64,000 bases of DNA. It comes from Coix lacryma-jobi var. lacryma-jobi (lineage: Eukaryota; Streptophyta; Magnoliopsida; Poales; Poaceae). Numbering within the stretch: position 1 is the stretch's first letter; each line of letters opens with the position of its first letter. Where the stretch lies: positions 63,117,790 to 63,181,789 of the forward strand of contig CM019826.1 of the NCBI GenBank assembly GCA_009763385.1, given 5' to 3'. Under the pieces are notes generated by a model, which saw nothing but the letters and a program-made list of their open reading frames with translations, did no database searches and was not told the origin of the DNA. Shown here in pieces: positions 1 to 8,896 of this stretch. A program made the translations under genes and the position numbers.

Positions 1-120
1 ATTTTCTCTTTTTTTTCACTCCCTGTCTCTTTTTTCTCTCTCTGTCTCTTTTTTAATATATATATTTTTTCATCTTTTCTCTTTCTTTTTTTCATTCTTT
101 CCCTTTTTTCACTCTTCTTA
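1..120. repeat. Pyrimidine-rich low-complexity tract
   Basis: Almost pure C/T runs on the plus strand, broken by a short TA run near 55-66. No coding capacity is visible. It may be decayed retrotransposon non-coding sequence, but nothing here proves that. Confidence 0.6.
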
Positions 121-695
121 GCAAGGTTGAGCTTTTCCCTTTTTGGATGGATGGAACCTGAGCTTCTCAACATCCTTTCCCACAGTGGGACATTTGTATA
201 AAAGTCAAGTGTGGCATGTTGAGGGACTTAGTGTTCTGTCACTAGTAGTGTAGCTCTTATGCTCCTTGTCATTGTATCTTCCCCCGATCTTCTTGATCTT
301 AACCTGTAAGGTTAGCGAACAGGAATACCCGAAGGTGCATACAAACGAGATAGCATGTTCTTGCTTTTATTGAAAAGGAAGACGGTGCTTTGTGTTTATT
401 TTTTAATTTTAGCAAGGTGAGCTAGCATATCCTTTGATGTAAATGGAACGTGACATTCTTACCGTCCTCCCCCACACTTGGACTTTTGTGTAAAAGCCAA
501 GTGTGCCAAGTCGGGGTCTCCTTTTTGAGTGTGTTCCAAAACATCAGAGTTGTGTAGTCGATGTAGCTCCATGTTGACGTGCACCGTTTGTCCCTTGTTC
601 TTCTTAGTTTCAACCTGAAATGGTTATCAACCAAGAATACCCAAGGGTGCATTCTAGCCTAACAACATGATCTTGCCATTATTGGAGAATGATAC
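120..695. repeat. Two diverged direct repeats of about 290 bp
   Basis: Positions about 120-400 and 412-695 share the same order of short blocks. Each has an 'agcaaggt-gagct' start, then 'atggaac', a cccac-(g/t)ggac block, 'tttgt-taaaag-caagtgtg', and an ending 'gaataccc-aaggtgca'. The copies are well diverged. On the minus strand the aagtgtggg-type block recalls the purine-rich non-coding region of Tat/Athila-type Ty3/gypsy elements. That assignment is an inference. I see no supportable gene. Confidence 0.4.
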
Positions 696-905
696 AACTT
701 TTTTCTTCTTCTTTTTTTTATATGATAATCCGGGGTATCTCCCGGCAGTGCTTTGATTATGGTCATAAGCTTGACCTTGGGAAACCTTTGGAAATTCTTT
801 TTATGTTGATGAGGTGGTTTCCCCTCCAACACCAACCTTTTGAGGACCTAATCTGCAAAACTCAGACACCTTGAAATTTGCAAGATTTGTGATAAACAAA
901 CCTCT
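696..905. other. No recognisable feature
   Basis: AT-rich sequence between the diverged repeats and the protease remnant. No conserved frame or structured element stands out. It probably belongs to the same decayed gypsy element. Confidence 0.4.
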
Positions 906-1507
906 CTATAATGACCCTTTAAGGATTCTAGGAATGGAGAGCAAAAAGGGATTGAAGATGAAGTTTGAGTTGCAGATCAAGGTGGGGGTTTCTTCAAATG
1001 AGCATGGACATTGTGTAGTATGAAGGAGATAGCTTCCATGCTCATGGAAATTTGAGGTACAAGATGATGTTGAGTTGGGAAGCTCGAAAGAATTCCCAAA
1101 GTCAGCATCACAGGAAGGGTTCCGCTCAAATTTGAAGAAACATGTCGGTGCTTCCTCTTTAGGAAGGTCTAGAGTTTCTTCTAAGTAGTTCTTTTTAGGC
1201 ACAAAGTGCTCAACATATTTTTCTAGAACCGACTCGAGAGACTCAAATGGTTCTACCGACATAACCGTTTCGGGCTCATTTGTAAAGGAGAGGGTTTCAA
1301 CCACGAAATTTTTGGATTGAACGATAGGTACGGAAAAGTTTTCCTCCCCTATTTTGACAACAAATTCCCCAGTTTTTGAAAATTCATCAAAACATTTTTG
1401 TAGGGGAGCCCGATCAAGACATCGAAGTCTTGAATGTCAAAGACATGAAAGTCTAGCATCAACTTGAAATTGCCATACTTAAGCTGTACGCTGTGAAGGA
1501 TGCTGTT
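906..1507 (-). pseudogene. Ty3/gypsy (Tat-like) protease-region remnant
   Basis: Translating the minus strand from about 1500 downward gives a QLKYGNFKLML-type segment and then FDVLIGLPYK. This is the core of the aspartic protease region of Tat/Athila-type gypsy polyproteins. Near 1390 the frame must change by one base to continue through a KIGEENFSVPIV-like segment into an open stretch ending at 906. That last open part is 132 codons, rich in Glu and Phe, and resembles the linker that follows protease in this lineage. The D-[ST]-G catalytic triad is not visible, so only the C-terminal part of the protease is present. The frameshift and the absence of reverse transcriptase nearby mark it as an old fragment. 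The lineage is assigned from remembered family features. Confidence 0.5.
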
Positions 1508-2179
1508 GACATCTATTAACTATCATTATTTACCGTCAACAATACTTGAATAAATGCTAAAAAGAAATTACCAACATAGAAATAGAAGGTTTAAACTGAC
1601 AAATTCCACAAGTTTTGGTGATTCTATATTTTCCAGGAATTAGACAGGAAAACAGGACTACATTGCTTCCCCAAGAAGGAACCCGACGTAGATTACTCCA
1701 CCGCCAAGTCAGGAAGTCTCCAGAAGACTCTAGAGGACATCAGAGGACACCACGAGGTGGGGCACCATGAGACCCTGCCCAGTGGGATCGACTGGTCTGG
1801 TGGGCCCACCGGTCGGTCGGGTCCCGAGCCCCCACGCCTCCTCCTTCCAGAATCTTCCTCCACCGACCTCGAGGACTCATCTCGACCATACCTTAAGTCG
1901 GTTTGATCCAACGGTCGCGGTTCCACGCCCAGGGCTATATAACCAGACCCCTGACCCCTCTCCAAGAGACGGAGACAGAGACAGAGAGAGAAGTTCAGAT
2001 CTTCCGACAAGAGTAGAACTAGGGTTTCTAGAGAGGGAGAGAGAGTTAGAGCTCTACTTCAAGTTTAGAGTTTAGTCTAGCTTGGTTCAAGTAGAGGCAG
2101 GCGACTTCGTCGGCATATCTGGCTAGAAGCTTCGTCTGAGTCTCCGGATCACTATCGAAGATTCGGTAATTTGTATCTT
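1508..2179 (+). repeat. Truncated LTR of an unidentified retrotransposon, with TATA box
   Basis: The stretch begins TGTTGAC and has the inverse GTCAACA about 25 bases later, a typical LTR start. A TATATAA box at 1936-1942 is followed by a GA-rich leader (GAGACAGAGACAGAGAGAG near 1972-1992 and GAGAGGGAGAGAGAG near 2032), as in an LTR promoter and 5' leader on the plus strand. It stops at 2179, where Sirevirus S1 begins. The end of this LTR and any internal region would lie beyond the window. It is more likely gypsy than copia, on the TGTTGA start alone. Confidence 0.5.
1936..1942 (+). promoter_or_regulatory. TATA box of the truncated LTR
   Basis: TATATAA in a G+C-rich context, followed by a purine-rich leader; the best plus-strand promoter candidate in this LTR. 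Confidence 0.5.
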
Positions 2180-2569
2180 TGCGGATACATGGGTGTATAC
2201 CGAGTCTCTGAGTGATGAGTGATTGTCAACTGGGAAGATGTGCATGTTCTTTGGCTTGTATTGTGCAGGTTTCGAGCACGGATGCAGTGATTAGAGGCAA
2301 GGTGAAGGTCAAGTAGAGACGTGCCGTGCCGATGGACCGAGAGTGGCGAAGGGCGGACGTGAGGCTTGGACTGAGGGACCGGTGGCCCGAGGATCAGCTG
2401 TGGTGGCTGACAGCCTGGGACAGCGACGAGCGAAGACTTGTGGTCATGTGTTGCCTGAGTCGAGGACTTGGGGGCATGTGTCGGTGGATGGGGTGCATGG
2501 GCGGTGCATCCCCTCTTAAGTTTCGGTTTGGTGGTAGAGCCAGAGAAAAACCATCGGGTGGACGGTTTC

Positions 2570-2792
2570 CAGGTTTGGGCCTCAAAACCTGGGCGCGGAC
2601 GGTTTCCGAGTTTGACCACAAAACTTGGGCTGAGGACGGTTTCCAGGTTTGGGCCTCAAAACCTAGGTGCTGTGGGTTTGCTGAGTTTGGGCCTCAAAAC
2701 TCAGGCCTTGGATGGCTGGTTTCCCGGTTTGGGCCTCAAAACCGGGGGTTGGCTGCGAAGGCTGGTTTCCCGGTTTGGGCCACAAAGCCGGC
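2570..2792 (+). repeat. Array of six covarying hairpins in S1 LTR
   Basis: Six 24-base inverted repeats share a GGGCCTCA/GGCCACA loop but have different matched stems: CCAGGTTT/AAACCTGG, CCGAGTTT/AAACTTGG (one mismatch), CCAGGTTT/AAACCTAG, CTGAGTTT/AAACTCAG, CCCGGTTT/AAACCGGG, and CCCGGTTT/AAAGCCGG. The same order recurs in every Sirevirus LTR of the window. Palindrome-rich LTR regions have been described for maize Sireviruses. Confidence 0.85.
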
Positions 2793-3589
2793 GGTGCGAC
2801 GTCCAGGAAAAGGACAAGGAGAGCGGTGGCGGCACGTGGCGGCGATCGGTGAGGTTGCGTCGAGGCAACGCTACCAGTTGTGCGGGCGTGGCCGTCGGAT
2901 CACCACCTACCCGAGTTGGTCCAGAATAAACCTAGGGTTTAGCTGGTTCGCTCTGTAATTAGTTGAGGGGTAGAGTAGGAATTAGAAATTAGGATAAGTA
3001 GAGGGAGACACCCTCCTCCCATCCTATCTCAGTCATTTGCTATTCTGCCTTCTAGGTTCTCCTGCTCTCCCTCCCCCCTGCTGTAGCGAACTGAGATCCA
3101 CAGAGAAGACAATCATACCTCTGTGTTCGTGAGATTTTGAGGAAGTGAGACCGTAATCTCACTGTTGTAGCGTGTGGTAACCACACGGTTGCAAATTGAT
3201 GGTTGTAATTCGCGTTTTGTTTGTGTTCTTCGCGGGTTGCTTTTCTCCATGTTTTTCCTGTTGATCTATCTCTTTGCTTGGTGCGTCGTTTGCAAATCCG
3301 TTTGAACCAAGTTGTTCTAGATCGTGAGGCACTTCTTTCCACTGAAGGAATCTACCTCTAACTTCACGAGCTAGTAGATCGGTTGACTTTCATTTTGGGA
3401 CAAGTCTTTCTCCCTTCCCACCGAATTTCTTCGATTCGTCGATTTGGAGATAGGTTCAAGCCATGATCTCTTGAAGATAGCTCACTATCCTCCTTGTGGC
3501 TCCTCTCACCAAGTTTGGTCCCTAGAGGATTCGTTTTAGGTGAGATCGAGTGGAATCGGTGGACGAACTGCCCAGTTTCGGGGTGACCA

Positions 3590-3860
3590 GACGCTAGTGT
3601 CGGGGCGACCGGACGCTTGGTCAGAGTCCGGTCGATGAAGGTTTGACTCGCCTGTTTTCTGTTGACTTGACCAGACGCTGATTCTTGGAGTGATCGGACG
3701 CGCCTTTGTTACTGTTCCCGGTTTTGTTTGAATCGACCGGACGCTGGTAGCCTGACCGGACGCATCTCCATCGAGAGTCCGGTCAGAAACAGTAAGGTCC
3801 AAAATCTGTTTTGGCACGACCGGACGCGTCCGGTGGGTATTGACCGGACGCAGGGTGAGT
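3590..3860 (+). repeat. GACCGGACGC motif array in S1 LTR
   Basis: Short imperfect repeats of GACCGGACGC and the inverse GTCCGGTC recur about every 20-60 bases. S3 has the same array, while S2, S4 and S5 have a different palindrome (GCGGACTGTCCGC) at the equivalent place. No function is known from the sequence. Confidence 0.7.
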
Positions 3861-4141
3861 CTTGTCAGTGCTGTCTCGCGCTGCTTCATCCGCGGTTCGC
3901 CCGTCCGTTGTCGGTTTTGATTTCTGGCTTTTGCGTTCGGTTTCTAGAGTCGCGCAGTGTCTCGCTGTGCTTCTTGGAAGCATCCACCCTACCACTAGGG
4001 TCGTGGACACTAGCGAGCTCTAGGATTTGCTTTTGGGGTTGATTGTGGGACAGTGGCAATAAGTTTCCGAAAGGAAAATTTGAATCTCCCATTCACCCCC
4101 CCCCTCTGGTCGCTTTCTGGTAGCACTTTCGGTCCTTCAAT

Positions 4142-4156
4142 TGGTATCGGAGCCAG
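4142..4156 (+). other. S1 primer-binding site (initiator Met tRNA)
   Basis: TGGTATCGGAGCCAG begins three bases after the LTR end. It matches the complement of the plant initiator-methionine tRNA 3' end except for one A-to-G change. This fixes the LTR end and the plus orientation. Confidence 0.9.
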
Positions 4157-4202
4157 TTAAGGATCTTCCACCTTAGCCGGTTCCAGATCCACAGAAGGCG
4201 AC

Positions 4203-6812
4203 ATGGATCGCGGCGTGGGCAAACCGCCGTTCTTTGATGGGACAAACTATGCGTATTGGAAGATACGCATGTCGGCCTATCTGCAGAGTATGGGTGCTTC
4301 CATTTGGGATATTTGCAACTCTGCCGATTACGTGGTCTTGGCTGCTCGTGTGACTCAGCGTCAGATCGATGATCACGATGCCAATAGCCGAGCCTGTAAT
4401 GCTCTTTTCTCATGCTTGAGCATGACAGAGTTTGATCGCATTTCTCACCTCGCTACGGCTCGGGAGATTTGGGCATCCCTCATGCGTGTCCATGAAGGAA
4501 CCTCTCAAGTCAAAACCCATCTATACGAGTCGCACAAGCGAGAGTACGAGAACTTTCGACATATGCCTGGCGAGAGCATAGAGAGTTTATTCGCTCGCTT
4601 TCAGGTGATTATCAACAGGATGAGGGCTAACAAGGAGCTGTTGCCTTTCGACGATCATGAGAGAGCTTTCAAGCTTTTGCATACTCTCGATCGGTCGGTC
4701 TGGGATTCCAAGGTTCAGGCAATCATCGAATCGCCTAATTATGAGACCCTCACGTGCGACGAGCTCTTTAGCAAGCTCAAGTCCAGTGAGATCGATGCCA
4801 TGGCGAGGGCTTCTTATGAAAATCCTTCTGGCCCATCGATGGCCTTTCTTTCTGGCTCTTCTGCTAACCCCTCTGGAGGCTATGCACTTTCTTCCCTTCT
4901 TTCTGTCATAGAGGAGCAGTTGGAGTTCTTTAGGGATGACGAGTTGGCTTTGTTTGCCAACCGGTTCTCGCGGTTCCACAACAACCGCATGAACCGTCGC
5001 CGCGGAGGAGGACGCTTGGGATGCTTTCAGTGCGGCGACCCCAACCACTTCATCGCCAATTGCCCGAAGAAGAACAAGCAGACCTTCGGCAAGGCGGATC
5101 ATGGGCACAAGTACGACTCCGGAAAGCGCAAGGAGAAGTACGTCCCCGTGAAGCACAAGCGGAAGGGCGGCTTCGACAAGGAGTACATCAAGACGAAGTA
5201 CTTGGAGAAGGCCCAGGCGGAGCAGCGTGCTTTCTTCGCCACGCTCAGCGACGTTGACGACTCGGATGACGACTCCGCTGCCTCCAGCGACGATGAGTCC
5301 AAGAAGAAGAAGGGGATCGAGGACAAGCTGAACGGTCTCTACTTCTTCGCCGACGACGAGGGCTTCTGCACCATGGCCCTGGGCAAGGAGGTCGATGGCC
5401 AGCTGGAGGACACTCCTCAGAACGACTACGACGACGACGACACCTCCCAGGTATCTCAGACCCCCGACGAGCTTTCTGCTGAGGTCGGGAAACTTACTGC
5501 CGCGCTCCTTAGTCAGGATAAGTTGCTTAGGCGTGCTGCTAGAGAGCGCAAGGAGTTTAGGCAGAAGTGGGAGGATACGGTGAAGAAACTTGAATCTCAC
5601 AAGTCCACCGTGGTTGTCACAGATGAGGAGGAGTGCGAGATGTGCACCACGCACATGACTGACCTTCTCACTTTGAGAGGTAAGTATGTTGCGTTGGTAT
5701 GAGAGGTGGATGAGCTAAAGGCTAGATCTTCGCTGTTGGGTGCGTGCAAGTCCTGTGCGGGCTTGCAATCTGAGTTGGCAGAGAAGAATGCCAAGATTGT
5801 GTCTCTTGAAGAGGTCAACTCAGGTAGCACATGTGTGGCTAGGTGTGTTCTTTGTGAGGGTTTGGAGATGGAGATAGCCAATGTGAAGCATGACAAGATG
5901 CAAACCGGGGAGGAAAACACATACCTTCGGACCATCTTGTCATGGGTGTCTAGCGGTGAGCCACAGCTCGGGATGATGATCTCCCAATTTAAGCGAGCTG
6001 CTGGAGGTCCAGGTGTAGGTTTTGCTCCGGGTGTTGATGTTTCATCTTTTGGGAAGATTGGAGAGTCGAGTGGTCTTGACCCGTGTGAGAAGCCCAACTC
6101 CACCACTACTCCCAAGCTTACCAAGATTCCACGCAAAGAGCCTCTCAAGCCTAACACCAAGGATGGGGTCTTTGTTGAACCTCCGAGAGCTCCACCAAAG
6201 AAACAGTCATGGGCTCCAAAACCAAACCACCTCAAGAACAAGCTTGACACCATGCCACCCATTCAGGAGGAGCTTATGCCACAGAAGGGCAAAGTGATCC
6301 ACACCCACTACCTTGAGTACCAACAACCCCCTTTGAGAGTGGTGAGGTACCATTGTGAGCATTGTGGGAGAGATGGACACTTGAGTGAGTTTTGTTTTGG
6401 TCGCAAGACAGAGGAGCGCCATGCAAGGGAGATGAACAATGCGGACATGTACCATCCTTTCCATGATGTACATGTGCCAAATGTTCAGAGGAGAGCTCCG
6501 AGGAGAGCTACTAGGCCTAGAGGTGCAGTGCCTCAAGGTCCTAGGCGTCAGGGAGGTGTTGCCCGACGGGGTCCTGACTTTGCAGGATACGGACCCCGTG
6601 GCGGAGGCTTTGTTGAGCGTTTCCCTCCACCGCATTTTGAGTATCGCGATGGACGCTCTTCCCTTAGCGGACCATGTTTTCCTGTGCGTGGTGATCGCTT
6701 TCCCCGTAGGATTGCTAGGAATGGTTTTTCTGCTAACCGTTCTTTTGAGCAGCCGGCCCTACACTGGTATTCTCCTTACTTCACTAACCCCAGTGTTGGC
6801 CCGTATGCTCAC
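4203..6812 (+). pseudogene. gag: S1 gag (Ty1/copia Sirevirus), one stop, 3' end cut off
   Basis: Gag forms the virus-like particle that packages element RNA. The ATG at 4203, 62 bases after the primer site, gives an MDRGVGKPPFFDG start shared with the S2 and S3 gags. The N-terminal half is the copia gag/UBN2-type region. A first CCHC zinc knuckle is C274-C277-H282-C287 (CFQC...H....C). A Lys/Asp/Ser-rich linker and a probable coiled coil follow, then a second CCHC knuckle (CEHCGRDGHLSEFC) at about 718-731. The C-terminus is Arg/Gly/Pro-rich. An in-frame TGA at 5700-5702 replaces a Gly codon (GGA in S2), so the product would stop after 499 residues. The frame is otherwise open to 6812, where the S2 LTR enters just before the last few codons. 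It is non-functional as it stands. Confidence 0.9.
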
Positions 6813-7222
6813 TGAAGGACCGAGAATGCACTAGCAAGGCGACCAGAGGGGGGGGTGAATGGGAGCCAACAAAAATTCTTTCGAATCTTTGGCCAAATGT
6901 CCCAAAATCAACCCCAAGAAGCTTCGATCAAAACCGTGATGCCCACGACCCTTGGAAGAGGGTGGATGATCCCAAGGATCACAGCGAGGCACCACAAGGT
7001 GATAGCGAACCAAACCCCAAAAGCACCGGAGCGAGTTCAACCCTCAAAAACCAAGTCTCGAATGTAGATAGATGGCTAAGTCAAGAAACTCCCAAATACC
7101 TAAGCTAACAAGTAGCAAAGATACCTAGAGAGGTTTCTTGATCAACTCTAGGGCCAAACGAGAAGTCCGGAAACCAAGCGAAGAAGTCGGGAGAGCAAAC
7201 GCACAAAACCGGAAGCTTCAGC

Positions 7223-7496
7223 TGATTCGCGGACTGTCCGTTGGTGCGGTCCCGGACTGTCCGGGCTTACTGCGGACTGTTCGCCACAGAAGCTCGAACT
7301 GTCCGCCGGCCAAATGGACAAAATAGCAAGGTTGCTGAACGTCCCTGGTCGACTCTTGGACTGTCCGTGAAATTCAACTGCGGACTGTCCGCGGGTCAAA
7401 AATCGCCAAGGCAGCCGAGGAACGCAGCCACAGATCTGGCTCACCCCCGATGCCCGGACTGTCCGCGGTATCATGCGCGGACTGTCCGCGGCCTTG
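7223..7496 (-). repeat. GCGGACTGTCCGC palindrome array in S2 LTR
   Basis: About eight copies of the palindrome GCGGACTGTCCGC or close variants occur here. The same array is present in the S2 5' LTR (about 49263-49530), S4 (about 50800-51060) and S5 (about 56996-57260). It replaces the GACCGGACGC array of S1 and S3. Confidence 0.75.
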
Positions 7497-8283
7497 CAGA
7501 GAGGGCGATTTTGGTCGCCCCTCTCCCAAAACTTCTCCAAATCGAATCAACTCACAATCCCACGTTCCCAAACTTGGAGAGGATGATCACGGAGTAGTTA
7601 GGAGACTATCCCCAAGAAATCATCCGCTCAAATCAACTCAAACACCGGGAAATTGAAAAGGGAGGAGTATGAACGAAAAAGTGCCACGAAAAAGAAATCA
7701 ACCCGATCTACTTGTTCGTGAGGAGTTAGATGAATTCCTTCGGTGGAAATGATCTCCTCACTATAAAGAACAAGTTGATTCAAACGGATTTCACAAAGAC
7801 GCACTAGAGAGGGAGATCGGGTGACGAGAAAATCACGGAGAAACGAAGAACGTGAAGAACACAAACAAAACGCGAATCAAGTCATCGATCTGCAACCGTG
7901 TGGCTACCACATGCTACAACAGTGAGGTTACGGCCTCACTTCCTCAAAATCTCCAGTACACAGAGGTATGGTTCTCTGCGGATCTCAGCTAGCTACAGCA
8001 GGGGATTGGGAGAGCAGGAAACCCTAGAAGCAAAGAGCAAATAACTAAGATAGCATGGGAGGAGAGTGTCTCCCTCTACTTATCCTAATTTCTAATTCCT
8101 AATCTACCCCTCAACTAATTACAGAGCGAACCAGCTAAACCCTAGGTTTATTCTGGACCAACTCGGGTAGGTGGTGATCCGACGGCCACGCCCGCACAAC
8201 TGGTAGCGTTGCCTCGACGCAACCTCACCGATCGCCGCCACGTGCCGCCACCACTCTGCTTGTCCTTTTCCCGGACGTCGCAC

Positions 8284-8512
8284 CCCCGATTTTGTGGCCC
8301 AAACCGGGAAACCAGCCTTCACAGCCAACCCCCGGTTTTGAGGCCCAAACCGGGAAACCAGCCATCCAAGGCCTGAGTTTTGAGGCCCAAACTCAGCAAA
8401 CCCGCAGCACCCAGGTTTTGAGGCCCAAACCTGGAAACCGTCCTCAGCCCGAGTTTTGTGGCCAAACTCGGAAACCATCCGCGCCCAGGTTTTGAGGCCC
8501 AAACCTGGAAAC
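8284..8512 (-). repeat. Covarying hairpin array in S2 3' LTR
   Basis: Six units in the same order as in S1 (CCCGG, CCCGG, CTGAG, CCAGG, CCGAG, CCAGG stems when read on the plus strand), with TGAGGCCC or TGTGGCC loops. The first unit has a mismatch (CCCGATTT against AAACCGGG). Confidence 0.8.
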
Positions 8513-8896
8513 CGTCCACCCGATGGTTTTTTCTGGCTCTACCACCAAACCGAAGCTGTAGAGGGGATGCACCTCCCGTGCACCCCGTCCACCGACACGT
8601 GTCCCCAAGTCCTCGACTCAGGCAACACATGACCGCAAGTCTTCGCTCGTCGCTGTCCCAGGCTGTCAGCCACCACAGCTGATCCTCGGGCCACCGGTCC
8701 CTCAGTCCAAGCCTCACGTCCGCCCTTCGCCACTCTCGGTCCCTCGGCATGGCACGTCTCTACTTGACCTTCACCTTGCCTTTGATCACAGTATCCGTGC
8801 TCGACACCTGCACAACACAAGCCAAAGAACATGCGCATCATCCCAGTTGACAATCACTCATTACTCAGAGACTCGGCATACACCCATGTATCCGCA

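Larger units (their letters stand above)
2180..4139 (+). repeat. S1 5' LTR (1960 bp)
   Basis: It starts TGCGGATACATGGG and ends CGGTCCTTCA, so it has TG...CA ends. Both boundaries are confirmed by the other five Sirevirus copies in the window. From left to right it holds a six-unit hairpin array (2570-2792), a pair of hairpins at about 3146-3187 (GTGAGA-N6-TCTCAC, then CGTGTGG-TAA-CCACACG) and an array of GACCGGACGC-type motifs (about 3590-3860). That motif places it in the same LTR subfamily as S3. No clear TATA box was found. Confidence 0.9.
2180..6812 (+). mobile_element. Sirevirus S1 (Ty1/copia), 5' part
   Basis: S1 is the outermost Sirevirus in the window. Its 5' LTR (2180-4139) is followed by a methionine-initiator primer site and gag. 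At 6812, six codons from the expected gag end, it is cut by the 3' LTR of S2, which lies in opposite orientation. No further plus-strand gag or pol follows in the window, so the remainder should lie to the right of 64000. The five bases before the LTR (ATCTT, 2175-2179) would be the target duplication, but the partner copy is not visible. The Sirevirus assignment rests on long LTRs, a large gag with two zinc knuckles, multiple polypurine tracts and palindromic LTR repeats seen in the related copies. Confidence 0.85.
6813..8896 (-). repeat. S2 3' LTR (2084 bp)
   Basis: Read on the minus strand it runs from TGCGGATACATGGG (8896) to CGGTCCTTCA (6813). It is preceded by the polypurine tract ATCAAGGGGGAGAT. 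It contains the six-hairpin array (about 8284-8512), the paired hairpins (GTGAGG-N6-CCTCAC and GTGTGG-TAG-CCACAC, about 7894-7938) and eight GCGGACTGTCCGC-type palindromes (about 7223-7496). S2's own 5' LTR (48850-50381) is very similar to it over the shared part. Confidence 0.9.

Noticed and set aside
1767..2075. 102-codon plus-strand frame across the truncated LTR
   Set aside because: It overlaps the TATA box and GA-rich leader, has no domain, and is best explained as LTR sequence.
2326..2958. Plus-strand frames of 153-210 codons in the S1 LTR, and similar ones in other Sirevirus LTRs
   Set aside because: They translate the hairpin array in several frames at once (repeating VWASKPG/GLGLKT patterns), as expected of a repeat and not a protein.
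4587..5654. Long open frame (355 codons) on the minus strand within the S1 gag
   Set aside because: It lies exactly opposite the gag reading frame and follows gag codon use. Similar antisense frames occur opposite the S2 and S3 gags. Low-complexity Leu/Val content and no known domain.
8284..8512. Regularly spaced palindromic repeats that could be mistaken for a CRISPR array
   Set aside because: The units are hairpins with varying stems inside an LTR of a plant retrotransposon, without unique spacers or cas genes.
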